7,770 bases of DNA from NCBI GenBank assembly GCA_005790965.1, contig SXTL01000035.1, forward strand, positions 1 through 7,770, in the 5' to 3' direction. Of the stretch, positions 1 through 7,680 are shown one piece after another. The stretch comes from Burkholderiales bacterium (GTDB taxonomy: Bacteria; Pseudomonadota; Gammaproteobacteria; Burkholderiales; Thiobacillaceae). The notes beneath the pieces are model-generated. The model was given only the letters and a program-made list of their open reading frames with translations. It was not told the DNA's origin and made no database searches. The position numbers and the translations under genes are program-made. Numbering within the stretch: position 1 is the first letter of the stretch; the number at the start of each line of letters is the position of its first letter.

Positions 1-75
1 ACGCGGCCTCATGATCAGTGTTTCGTGGTCGGAGGGGGTGTCGTAGAAGACGCTGTCGCGTTCGTCCCAGAAGCG
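1..75 (-). CDS. Fragment of YyaL/DUF255 thioredoxin-domain family protein (both ends missing)
   Basis: Read on the minus strand, bases 75 to 1 give an open frame of 25 residues with FWDERDSVFYDTPSDHE followed by ETLIMRPR. This resembles the C-terminal part of the YyaL/SSP411 (DUF255) family, where a pattern like FWDE..GGFFDT..DHE.LI.RPR is typical; that is from memory of the family, not a search. The family combines an N-terminal thioredoxin-like domain with an alpha/alpha-barrel of the N-acylglucosamine 2-epimerase type; its function is poorly defined. Only this piece is present: it runs off the left edge and stops matching where aceE begins near base 76. The plus-strand reading of the same bases has no resemblance to AceE. 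GC is about 61%, so composition does not separate it from the neighbouring DNA. The short length limits certainty. Confidence 0.55.
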
Positions 76-1764
76 CGCGAACATTTCTTCGGCAAATACC
101 CCGAACTGGAAGACATGGTCGCGGCGATGTCGGACAACGAAATCTGGCGTCTGAATCGCGGCGGCCATGATCCGTACAAGGTCTTCGCGGCCTACTCGGA
201 GGCCGTCAAACACAAGGGACAGCCCACGGTCATCCTGGCCAAAACCGTCAAGGGCTACGGCATGGGCGCCTCCGGCGAAGCGCAGAACCCTACCCACTCG
301 CAAAAAAAGATGTCGAAAGACGACCTGCGCGCCTTCCGCGACCGGTTTGACATCCCGATTGCCGACAACGATCTGGAGGCCCTGCCCTTCTACCGCCCAG
401 CTGAGGACAGCCCCGAGATGCGCTACCTGCGCGAACAGCGCGAACAACTCGGCGGCTACCTGCCCTCACGCCGCCGTCGCTCGCCAGAGTCCTTGGCCAC
501 CCCGCCGCTTGCGGCCTTCCAGCCACTCCTCGAGGCCACAGGTGATCGTGAGATCTCCACCACCATGTCCTTTGTGCGCATCCTCACCACCCTGCTGCGC
601 GACAAGACCCTCGGCCGCCATATTGTCCCCATCGTCCCGGACGAAGCACGCACCGTCGGCATGGAAGGCCTGTTCCGCCAGATCGGGATTTACTCTTCTG
701 CGGGTCAACTCTATGAACCGGTCGATTCCGACCAGTTGATGTATTACCGCGAAGACACCAGCGGCCAGATTCTCGAAGAAGGCATCACTGAGGCCGGCGC
801 CTTCTCCAGTTGGCTCGCTGCCGCCACCGCTTATAGTGTTAGCGGGGTCCAGACCATCCCGTTTTACATCTTCTATTCCATGTTCGGTCTGCAGCGCATC
901 GGCGACTTGGCCTGGGCAGCTGGCGATTCACGGGCACGCGGCTTCCTGCTGGGCGCTACCGCTGGCCGCACCACGCTAAACGGCGACGGTCTGCAGCACG
1001 AGGATGGTCACAGCCTCATCCTCGCCTCAACCATTCCCAACTGCATCGCCTACGACCCGACCTTCGGCTATGAACTGGCTGTCATCATCCAGGATGGTCT
1101 GCGCCGCATGGTCAGCGAACAGGAAGATGTGTTCTATTACCTCACGGTCATGAACGAAAACTACACCCAGCCCGCCATGCCGGTGGGTGCGGAGGTCGGA
1201 ATTCTCAAGGGGTTGTACAAGCTGCGCGAGGGGGAAGGCAGCAAGCCTGGCAAGGGCAAGAAAAAGGCGCCGCGCGTCCAGTTGCTGGGCAGCGGCGCCA
1301 TCTTGCGCGAAGTTATTGCCGCCGCCGATCTGTTACAGAAGGATTGGGGCGTTGCCGCCGACCTCTGGAGTGCCACCAGTTGCAACGAACTCTGTCGGGA
1401 AGGCCAGGATGCGCAACGCTGGAACCTGCTCCATCCGACCGAGACGCCGCGTCTGCCTTATGTCACCGCGTGTCTGCAAGCTACCGAAGGCCCCATCATT
1501 GCCGCCACCGATTATATGAAGGCCTATGCCGAGCAGATCCGGCCCTTCATCGAGCGCCGCTTTGTGACCCTCGGTACCGATGGCTTCGGCCGGTCCGACT
1601 CACGCGAGGCCCTGCGCTATTTCTTTGAGGTGGACAGCCGTTTCATTGCCATCGCGGCCTTGAAGGCCTTGGCCGATGACGGGGTCATTCCCGCCAGCAC
1701 GGTAGCGCAGGCGATTGCCCAATATGGCATTGACCCCGCCAAGCCCAACCCGCTGACCGTTTAA
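76..1764 (+). CDS. aceE: Pyruvate dehydrogenase E1 component, homodimeric type (5'-truncated)
   Basis: E1 of the pyruvate dehydrogenase complex: thiamine-diphosphate-dependent decarboxylation of pyruvate and reductive acetylation of the lipoyl arm of E2; cytoplasmic. Recognisable AceE homology starts at REHFFGKYPE (bases 76-105) and runs about 562 residues to TAA at 1762. Family members are near 890 residues, so roughly the first 325-335 are missing, including the main diphosphate-binding region. Retained landmarks are NRGGHDP, VKGYGMG, the mobile active-site loop histidine in PTHSQKK (bases 295-297), DEARTVGMEGLFRQIGIYS, RIGDLAWAAGD, TTLNGDGLQHEDGHS, and the C-terminal LGTDGFGRSDSRE. A Gly/Lys-rich stretch near 1225-1275 is a small variable loop. 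The frame stays open to the left edge, and a GTG at 25 could be taken as a start, but residues before REHFF do not look like AceE and the opposite strand there encodes something else. aceF follows after 20 bases, so the two are surely co-transcribed. Confidence 0.97.
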   Translation, partial: REHFFGKYPELEDMVAAMSDNEIWRLNRGGHDPYKVFAAYSEAVKHKGQPTVILAKTVKGYGMGASGEAQNPTHSQKKMSKDDLRAFRDRFDIPIADNDLEALPFYRPAEDSPEMRYLREQREQLGGYLPSRRRRSPESLATPPLAAFQPLLEATGDREISTTMSFVRILTTLLRDKTLGRHIVPIVPDEARTVGMEGLFRQIGIYSSAGQLYEPVDSDQLMYYREDTSGQILEEGITEAGAFSSWLAAATAYSVSGVQTIPFYIFYSMFGLQRIGDLAWAAGDSRARGFLLGATAGRTTLNGDGLQHEDGHSLILASTIPNCIAYDPTFGYELAVIIQDGLRRMVSEQEDVFYYLTVMNENYTQPAMPVGAEVGILKGLYKLREGEGSKPGKGKKKAPRVQLLGSGAILREVIAAADLLQKDWGVAADLWSATSCNELCREGQDAQRWNLLHPTETPRLPYVTACLQATEGPIIAATDYMKAYAEQIRPFIERRFVTLGTDGFGRSDSREALRYFFEVDSRFIAIAALKALADDGVIPASTVAQAIAQYGIDPAKPNPLTV

Positions 1765-1784
1765 GCCAAAGGATCAGGAATATC

Positions 1785-3110
<1,326 letters not shown>

Positions 3111-3147
3111 TTAAATAACCCACAGCACGCCGAGGCGCACCTTACCT

Positions 3148-3168
3148 TGTAGAGGGTCGCCCTCTGCG
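3148..3168 (+). other. Hairpin in the aceF-lpdA gap
   Basis: AGAGGG (3151-3156) and CCCTCT (3160-3165) form a perfect 6-bp inverted repeat with a TCG loop, extendable by G-C and two G-U pairs to about 9 bp (3148-3156 with 3160-3168). No T-run follows, so it is not a typical intrinsic terminator. It could act as an RNA-processing or stabilising structure between E2 and E3 in the operon mRNA, or as a weak attenuator. The rest of the 100-base gap shows no promoter that I would call. Confidence 0.4.
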
Positions 3169-3210
3169 CGAGCCACCCTCCTTTCGAGACGATCCATTTA
3201 AAGGTCCATC

Positions 3211-4968
3211 ATGAGCAGCACCGTTAAAGTCCCGGACATCGGCGGTTTTGATGCCGTCGAAATCATCGAAATCCTCGTTCAACCTGGCGACACGGTCAGC
3301 AAAGAGCAGTCCCTTATCACCCTCGAGTCCGATAAAGCCTCGATGGATATTCCCTGCCCGCAGGCCGGTCTGGTAAAAAGGTTGCTGGTCAAGGTTGGTG
3401 ACAAGGTCTCGGAAGGCACGCCAATCATGGAACTGGCAGCGGCGAGTGCGGCCGCCAGCGACGAGAACCCAGCCGTAGCGGCTGCGGCTGCACCTACCCA
3501 GACCTCGGTGCCGCCCGCTACCGCCAAGGCGGCGCCGTCCAGCCCCCAGTCTTCTGACCTCGACACTCAGGTCCTCGTTCTCGGCGCTGGCCCCGGCGGC
3601 TACACCGCCGCCTTCCGTGCCGCCGATCTGGGTCTCAAGGTGGTTTTGGTGGAGCGTTACCCCAGTTTGGGCGGGGTCTGCCTCAATGTCGGTTGCATCC
3701 CGTCCAAGGCTTTGCTCCACGCCGCCAAGGTCATCACCGAGGCCGAAGAAATGGCGCAGCACGGCGTCACCTTTGCCAAGCCGGTGGTGGACCTCGACAC
3801 CCTGCGCAACTGGAAGGCCAACGAGGTTGTCGCCAAACTGACTGGCGGCCTGATGGGTCTGGCCAAGGCCCGCCATGTCACTGTCATTCAGGGCACGGCG
3901 CACTTTACCAGCCCGAACACCGTATCTGTGCTGGGCGCGGACGGCCAGGTAAAAACCCTCCGCTTCGAGCACGCCATCATCGCCGCCGGTTCTTCCGCCA
4001 TCAAGCTGCCCTTTCAGCCGGACGATCCGCGCGTCATCGATTCCACCGGTGCCTTGGCGCTGGCCGATGTACCGCCGCGCCTCCTGGTTATTGGCGGCGG
4101 CATCATTGGCCTGGAAATGGGCACGGTGTACGACGCCCTCGGCAGTCGCGTCACCGTGGTCGAGCGTGGCCCGCAACTCATCCCCGGCTGCGACCCTGAT
4201 CTGGTCAAGCCGCTAGCCAAGCGCATGAGTGGTCGTTTCGAGGCCATTCGCCTAGCCACCGGCGTAACCGGTATGGCAGCGAAAAAAGATGGCATTCATG
4301 TCACCCTGGAGGCCGATGGAAAACCGGAGACCGCCGTGTTCGACCGCGTCTTGGTCGCGATCGGCCGCCGTCCCAATGGCAAATCCATCGCGGCCGAGGC
4401 CGCTGGCGTGAGCGTGGACGAATGGGGCTTCATCCCGGTGGACCGGCAGATGCGTACCAATGTGCCGCACATTTTTGCCATCGGTGATATCGTCGGCCAG
4501 CCCATGCTGGCGCACAAGGCCGTACACGAAGGCAAGGTCGCCGCCGAGGTGATCGCCGGGCACAAGGTCGAGTTCCAGGCCTTGGTGATTCCGTCGGTCG
4601 CCTACACCGACCCCGAGATCGCCTGGGTGGGAATGACTGAGACCGAGGCCAAAGCCAAAGGTATCGCCATCGAAAAACAGAGTTTCCCCTGGGCCGCCAG
4701 CGGGCGGGCGCTCTCCATTAGCCGCACCGAAGGCAGCACCAAAATGATCATCGACCCTGACACGCACCGCGTCATCGGCGTTGGCATCGTGGGCACCAAC
4801 GCGGGCGAATTGCTGGCTGAGGCCTGTCTTGCCATCGAGATGGGCGCGGTACCCGAAGATATCGGCCTGACCATTCACGCCCACCCGACCCTCTCCGAAA
4901 CCGTGTGTTTCGCCGCCGAGATGCTGGACGGCACAATCACCGACTTCCTCCCGCCGAAGAAAAAATAA
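3211..4968 (+). CDS. lpdA: Dihydrolipoamide dehydrogenase (E3) with N-terminal lipoyl domain
   Basis: E3 of the pyruvate dehydrogenase complex: an FAD flavoprotein that reoxidises dihydrolipoyl arms and reduces NAD+. The product has 585 residues against about 470 for E3 without an extra domain. An N-terminal lipoyl domain (about 3-77; ESDKASMDIP, acceptor K42) and an Ala/Pro-rich linker (about 78-116) precede the E3 fold. E3 landmarks: FAD-binding GAGPGG (125-130), redox-active disulfide in GGVCLNVGCIPSK (C157 and C162), NAD-binding GGGIIGLEMG (295-304), FAD-contacting FAIGDIVGQPMLAHKA (422-437), and the catalytic dyad in HAHPTLSE (H558, E563). All key residues are present. The ATG at 3211 is supported by AAAGG at 3200-3204, six bases upstream, and by the lipoyl domain starting directly after it. 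Lipoyl-E3 fusions encoded after aceE and aceF are known from Neisseria and Ralstonia, so this copy very probably serves pyruvate dehydrogenase specifically. Confidence 0.98.
   Translation: MSSTVKVPDIGGFDAVEIIEILVQPGDTVSKEQSLITLESDKASMDIPCPQAGLVKRLLVKVGDKVSEGTPIMELAAASAAASDENPAVAAAAAPTQTSVPPATAKAAPSSPQSSDLDTQVLVLGAGPGGYTAAFRAADLGLKVVLVERYPSLGGVCLNVGCIPSKALLHAAKVITEAEEMAQHGVTFAKPVVDLDTLRNWKANEVVAKLTGGLMGLAKARHVTVIQGTAHFTSPNTVSVLGADGQVKTLRFEHAIIAAGSSAIKLPFQPDDPRVIDSTGALALADVPPRLLVIGGGIIGLEMGTVYDALGSRVTVVERGPQLIPGCDPDLVKPLAKRMSGRFEAIRLATGVTGMAAKKDGIHVTLEADGKPETAVFDRVLVAIGRRPNGKSIAAEAAGVSVDEWGFIPVDRQMRTNVPHIFAIGDIVGQPMLAHKAVHEGKVAAEVIAGHKVEFQALVIPSVAYTDPEIAWVGMTETEAKAKGIAIEKQSFPWAASGRALSISRTEGSTKMIIDPDTHRVIGVGIVGTNAGELLAEACLAIEMGAVPEDIGLTIHAHPTLSETVCFAAEMLDGTITDFLPPKKK
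3229..3440 (+). repeat. Lipoyl-domain module, copy 2 (in lpdA)
   Basis: Second copy of the coding module described at 1809-2025, here fused in front of E3. It differs from copy 1 mainly in the second half (QAGLVKRLLVKV against VAGIVRELKIKL), while the residues around the lipoylated lysine are almost unchanged. Confidence 0.85.
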
Positions 4969-4975
4969 CTCTGCC

Positions 4976-5001
4976 CGACCGGGCCATCCCTGCCCCGGTC
5001 G
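4976..5001 (+). terminator. GC-rich hairpin after lpdA, possible weak terminator
   Basis: CGACCGGG (4976-4983) pairs with CCCGGTCG (4994-5001) in a perfect 8-bp stem with a 10-base loop, starting 7 bases after the lpdA stop. No T-run follows, so intrinsic termination is uncertain. It may mark the 3' end of the pdh message, or be an internal structure if the ABC-F gene is read from the same transcript. It ends 20 bases before the ATG of that gene. Confidence 0.4.
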
Positions 5002-5021
5002 CTTCGGCCTCGGTTGACCCC

Positions 5022-6938
5022 ATGATTCGTCTCCAACAACTTGGCCTCATTCGAGGCAGTAAAACCCTGCTGAACAAGGTCGATCTCGTCATCCATCCGG
5101 GTGAGCGTTTCGGCCTGATCGGCGCCAATGGCTCGGGCAAGACCAGCCTGTTCGCCCTCTTGCGCGGCGCTATCCAGGCCGACAGCGGCGACGCCTTTCT
5201 GCCCGCCGCCTGGCGAATTGCCCATGTGGCCCAAGAGACGCCCGCCCTAGAGCGCAACGCGCTCGACTATGCCCTGGACGGCGACACCACCCTGCGCCAA
5301 CTTGAGGCTGAACTCGCGCTGGCCGAGGCGGCGCATGAGGGGCACCGCATCGCCGAACTGCACATTGCCCTGCAAGATGCCGATGCCTACACCGCGAGTA
5401 GCCGGGCCCAGCAACTCTTGACCGGTCTCGGTTTTAGCCAGACCCAAATGAGCCAGCCCGTGGCGGCGTTTTCAGGCGGCTGGCGGATGCGCCTCAACCT
5501 CGCCCAAGCCCTGATGTGTCCGTCTGACCTTCTGCTCCTGGACGAACCCACCAACCACCTCGACCTCGACGCCATCCTCTGGCTAGAAGACTGGCTCAAA
5601 CGCTATCCCGGCACCTTGATCGTCATCTCCCACGACCGCGACTTCCTTGACGGCGTGGTCACCGCCATCGCCCACATCGATGCGAGGCAAATCAAGCGCT
5701 ACGGCGGCAACTATTCCGAATTCGAACGCCAGCGCGCCATTCATCTCGCCCTCACGCAAGCCGCCTATGTCAAACAGGCTCGCGAACGCGCCCATCTGCA
5801 ATCCTTCATCGACCGCTTCAAGGCTAAGGCCAGCAAAGCCAAGCAGGCCCAGTCGCGCATGAAAATGCTGGCGCGCATGGAAGACCTCGCACCCATCCAC
5901 GCCAGCGCTGCCTTCGGCTTCGAGTTCCGCGAACCCGAGCGCGCGCCTAACCCACTTCTGGTCCTCGAAGCCATCCGCGCCGGTTACCACGCCGACGCGC
6001 CGATCCTGAGCCACCTCGATCTCAATCTACAAAGCGGCAGCCGTATCGGCCTGCTAGGGGTAAACGGGGCCGGCAAATCCACCTTCATCAAGACCCTAGC
6101 CGGTGAGCTGGCCCCGCTGGAGGGCAAAATCACGGCCGGGCAAGGGCTCAACATCGGCTATTTTGCCCAACATCAGGTCGATCGTCTGCGCCACGACCAA
6201 TCCGCCCTCTGGCACCTGCAACAAATCGCTCCTTCGGAACGGGAACAAGACCTGCGCAGCTTCCTCGGCAGCTTCAATTTCGCCGGCGAGATGACGACCC
6301 AAGCCATCGCGCCCTTCTCCGGCGGAGAAAAGGCCCGCCTCGCCCTGGCCCTGATCGTCTGGCAACGGCCCAATCTGCTGTTGCTGGACGAGCCGACAAA
6401 CCATCTCGACCTTGAAACCCGCGAGGCCCTCACCGTCGCCCTGGCCCAGTTCGAAGGAACCCTCGTGCTGGTCTCGCACGATCGACACCTGCTGCGCGCC
6501 AGTACCGACGAATTCCTCATCGTCGCCGAGGGCCGCCTTGCCCCCTTCGACGGCGACCTCGACGATTACCGCAACTGGCTATTCAAGACCCGACTGGCCC
6601 CAGCATCCGCCACCACAGTCTCGGCCGCGCCTGCGGTTATCACCCCCAGCGTGGATCGCAAGGAACAAAAACGCCTGGAGGCCGAGGCCCGGCAACGGCT
6701 CGCCAGCCAACGCAAACCCATTGAGGCCCGCATCAAACGCCTGGAAGAACTCATGGCCCGGCACACCCTCCGCAAAACCGAACTTGATACGGAATTGGCC
6801 GATCCCACCCTCTACAGCGAGGCCAACAAGGAACGGGTCAAGCAAGCCCTATTCGAACAAGCCAAGCTCGCCCGCGAACTGGAACAACTGGAAGGCGAAT
6901 GGCTGAGCGAACAGGAACAGCTCGAGACCTTGGCCTAA
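5022..6938 (+). CDS. yheS: ABC-F family ATPase, YheS type
   Basis: A soluble tandem-ATPase ABC-F protein of 638 residues, close in length and motif spelling to E. coli YheS (about 637). ABC-F proteins lack membrane domains; members bind the ribosomal E site and relieve stalled translation. First ATPase: Walker A GANGSGKT (34-41), Q-loop Q71, signature FSGGWRMR (150-157), Walker B LLLLDEPTNHLDL (170-182), switch histidine in SHDRDFL (H204). An interdomain linker (about 225-300) includes the basic RFKAKASKAKQAQSRMKML. Second ATPase: Walker A GVNGAGKST (346-354), signature FSGGEKARL (432-440), Walker B LLLLDEPTNHLDL (452-464), SHDR (485-488). A charged C-terminal region (about 543-635) looks like a coiled coil. 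An in-frame ATG at 4905 inside lpdA exists, but the 39 residues it would add show no ABC-F similarity; homology starts with MIRLQQLGLIRG at 5022. No clear Shine-Dalgarno precedes 5022. Both ATPase sites appear intact. Confidence 0.96.
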   Translation: MIRLQQLGLIRGSKTLLNKVDLVIHPGERFGLIGANGSGKTSLFALLRGAIQADSGDAFLPAAWRIAHVAQETPALERNALDYALDGDTTLRQLEAELALAEAAHEGHRIAELHIALQDADAYTASSRAQQLLTGLGFSQTQMSQPVAAFSGGWRMRLNLAQALMCPSDLLLLDEPTNHLDLDAILWLEDWLKRYPGTLIVISHDRDFLDGVVTAIAHIDARQIKRYGGNYSEFERQRAIHLALTQAAYVKQARERAHLQSFIDRFKAKASKAKQAQSRMKMLARMEDLAPIHASAAFGFEFREPERAPNPLLVLEAIRAGYHADAPILSHLDLNLQSGSRIGLLGVNGAGKSTFIKTLAGELAPLEGKITAGQGLNIGYFAQHQVDRLRHDQSALWHLQQIAPSEREQDLRSFLGSFNFAGEMTTQAIAPFSGGEKARLALALIVWQRPNLLLLDEPTNHLDLETREALTVALAQFEGTLVLVSHDRHLLRASTDEFLIVAEGRLAPFDGDLDDYRNWLFKTRLAPASATTVSAAPAVITPSVDRKEQKRLEAEARQRLASQRKPIEARIKRLEELMARHTLRKTELDTELADPTLYSEANKERVKQALFEQAKLARELEQLEGEWLSEQEQLETLA

Positions 6939-6946
6939 ATAACCGC

Positions 6947-7010
6947 AACCGGAGCGCCCGCAAGCTGCGCTCTTGCGTTTCTTTTGCGCTTCGCGCTCTG
7001 GCGCCCGGTT
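6947..7010. other. Branched inverted-repeat structure in the convergent gap
   Basis: AACCGG-a-GCGCC (6947-6958) pairs with GGCGCCCGGTT (7000-7010), an 11-bp stem with a single bulged A. It encloses two smaller hairpins: CGCAAG/CTTGCG (6959-6964 with 6972-6977) and GCGC/GCGC (6986-6989 with 6993-6996). Together they can fold into a three-way junction. It sits between the converging yheS and usp genes, where bidirectional terminators or REP-like elements are common. Only one copy is in this window, so I cannot say whether it repeats in the genome. Confidence 0.45.
6959..6985 (+). terminator. Probable intrinsic terminator after yheS
   Basis: CGCAAG (6959-6964), a 7-base loop and CTTGCG (6972-6977) form a 6-bp stem followed at once by TTTCTTTT (6978-6985), the form of a rho-independent terminator on the plus strand. 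It lies 20 bases after the yheS stop. Confidence 0.6.
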
Positions 7011-7033
7011 ACCGCAACTATTAGGAGTCGCCT

Positions 7034-7056
7034 AGGGCGCTGGGATAAACAGCCCT
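7034..7056 (-). terminator. Weak hairpin at the 3' end of the usp gene
   Basis: AGGG (7034-7037) plus CTG (7040-7042) can pair with CAG (7050-7052) plus CCCT (7053-7056), a 7-bp stem with a 2-base bulge and 7-base loop. It overlaps the usp stop codon and no T-run follows on the minus strand, so a role in ending usp transcription is only possible. Confidence 0.25.
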
Positions 7057-7501
7057 AACGGTAGATCAGCACCGGAATCTTGCAGTGCGTCAGCACCTTT
7101 TGCGTTTCTGAACCTAGCAAAAACGCCCCCGCCCCCCTCCGGCCATGCGAGGCCATAAAAATGAGGTCGCAGCCCGCCTGTTCAGCCGCAGCGATGATGC
7201 CTTCATACGGCGAGGCACATTCACTACTCACCGTGTCGTGCTCCACACCGGCCTCCCGAGCCAGCCTCGCCGCTTCCAGCAACAGAACCTGGGCCCGTTG
7301 CTCAACGGCCGTCCGAAAAACCTCGTAGGCCGATCCATTGTCGAACAAGGCATCAACGCTCAGCGCCGCCGGCAGGTAGATTGGAATCGCATGGTAAAAC
7401 ACCACCCGCGCCCCGGCCTCCCGAGCAAAGGCGCACGCCCGCGCCATCGCGGTAGCGGAAAGATCACCGCCATCGACAGGTACCAGAATGTTCTTGAACA
7501 T
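7055..7501 (-). CDS. UspA-family universal stress protein
   Basis: A single-domain universal stress protein of 148 residues, the usual size for the family; a cytoplasmic, usually dimeric protein of nucleotide-binding alpha/beta fold linked to stress survival. It starts with the typical MFKNILVPVDGG (first beta strand with the conserved Asp, D10). The C-terminal nucleotide-binding motif is ASHG-RRGAGAFLL-GS (about 117-131), which fits G-2x-G-9x-G(S/T) except for Ala at the first Gly. This ASHGRRG form is common in proteobacterial Usp proteins, so ATP binding remains plausible. It ends in VLTHCKIPVLIYR with TAG. The frame is open upstream to an ATG at 7616-7618, but those 39 extra residues do not match Usp proteins. 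The ATG at 7499-7501 has a G-rich leader (GAGG at 7513-7516, about 11 bases away). It converges on yheS. Its ligand and the inducing stress cannot be read from the sequence. Confidence 0.93.
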   Translation of the reverse strand: MFKNILVPVDGGDLSATAMARACAFAREAGARVVFYHAIPIYLPAALSVDALFDNGSAYEVFRTAVEQRAQVLLLEAARLAREAGVEHDTVSSECASPYEGIIAAAEQAGCDLIFMASHGRRGAGAFLLGSETQKVLTHCKIPVLIYR

Positions 7502-7611
7502 AGCCCAGCCCCCCTCATTGCCTTGTCTGTAGGCTAGCACGGCGACCATAAAGAGCAAGCGCCGCCAGGCCGGTCGATGGCAGAAAATTTGCAGAAAACC
7601 GGAATCGATCC

Positions 7612-7640
7612 TTGGCAAGCGCGCGATGCGACCGTATAAT
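7612..7640 (+). promoter_or_regulatory. Sigma70 promoter for the tRNA gene
   Basis: TTGGCA (-35, 7612-7617) and a perfect TATAAT (-10, 7635-7640) are separated by exactly 17 bases. The predicted transcription start is about 7646-7648, just ahead of the tRNA 5' end at 7654. The G/C-rich discriminator (GCACGG) is typical of stringently controlled stable-RNA promoters; that regulation is inferred. The promoter lies within the divergent gap upstream of usp and points away from it. Confidence 0.85.
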
Positions 7641-7653
7641 GCACGGCTTCAAC

Positions 7654-7680
7654 GCGCTCGTAGCTCAGCTGGATAGAGTA
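7654..7680 (+). tRNA. tRNA, probably tRNA-Arg, 5' 27 bases only
   Basis: GCGCTCG (acceptor 5' strand, 7654-7660), TA, then a D arm with GCTC (7663-7666), loop AGCTGGATA and GAGT, ending in A. This matches the 5' part of proteobacterial tRNA-Arg genes (for example GTAGCTCAGCTGGATAGAGTA in the E. coli ACG isoacceptor). The anticodon arm, variable loop, T arm and 3' acceptor strand are absent: after 7680 there is no anticodon stem and no GGTTCGAATCC. The isoacceptor cannot be determined. The gene is cut off by the junction with unrelated DNA. Confidence 0.8.

Noticed and set aside
25..75. Start of aceE at GTG 25, giving a 579-residue protein
   Set aside because: The residues before REHFFGKYPE do not resemble AceE, the family is about 890 residues long, and the opposite strand of this stretch encodes a different protein piece. 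The gene is truncated, not short.
3142..4176. Long open frame (344 codons) on the minus strand opposite lpdA
   Set aside because: It is antisense to a fully convincing lpdA, has the low-complexity composition of a GC-rich shadow frame and no recognisable motif.
4905..5021. N-terminal extension of the ABC-F protein starting inside lpdA
   Set aside because: The added 39 residues are an out-of-frame reading of the end of lpdA plus the intergenic hairpin and carry no ABC-F features; similarity to YheS begins at 5022.
7515..7560. Possible usp promoter on the minus strand (TTGCTC, about 16 bases, TAGCCT)
   Set aside because: Both boxes match the sigma70 consensus poorly, so I would not annotate it without transcript data.
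7502..7618. N-terminal extension of the Usp protein from the ATG at 7616-7618
   Set aside because: Universal stress proteins start with the M-(F/Y)-K-.-I-L-V-P-V-D strand, which begins at 7501; the extension also overlaps the tRNA promoter region.
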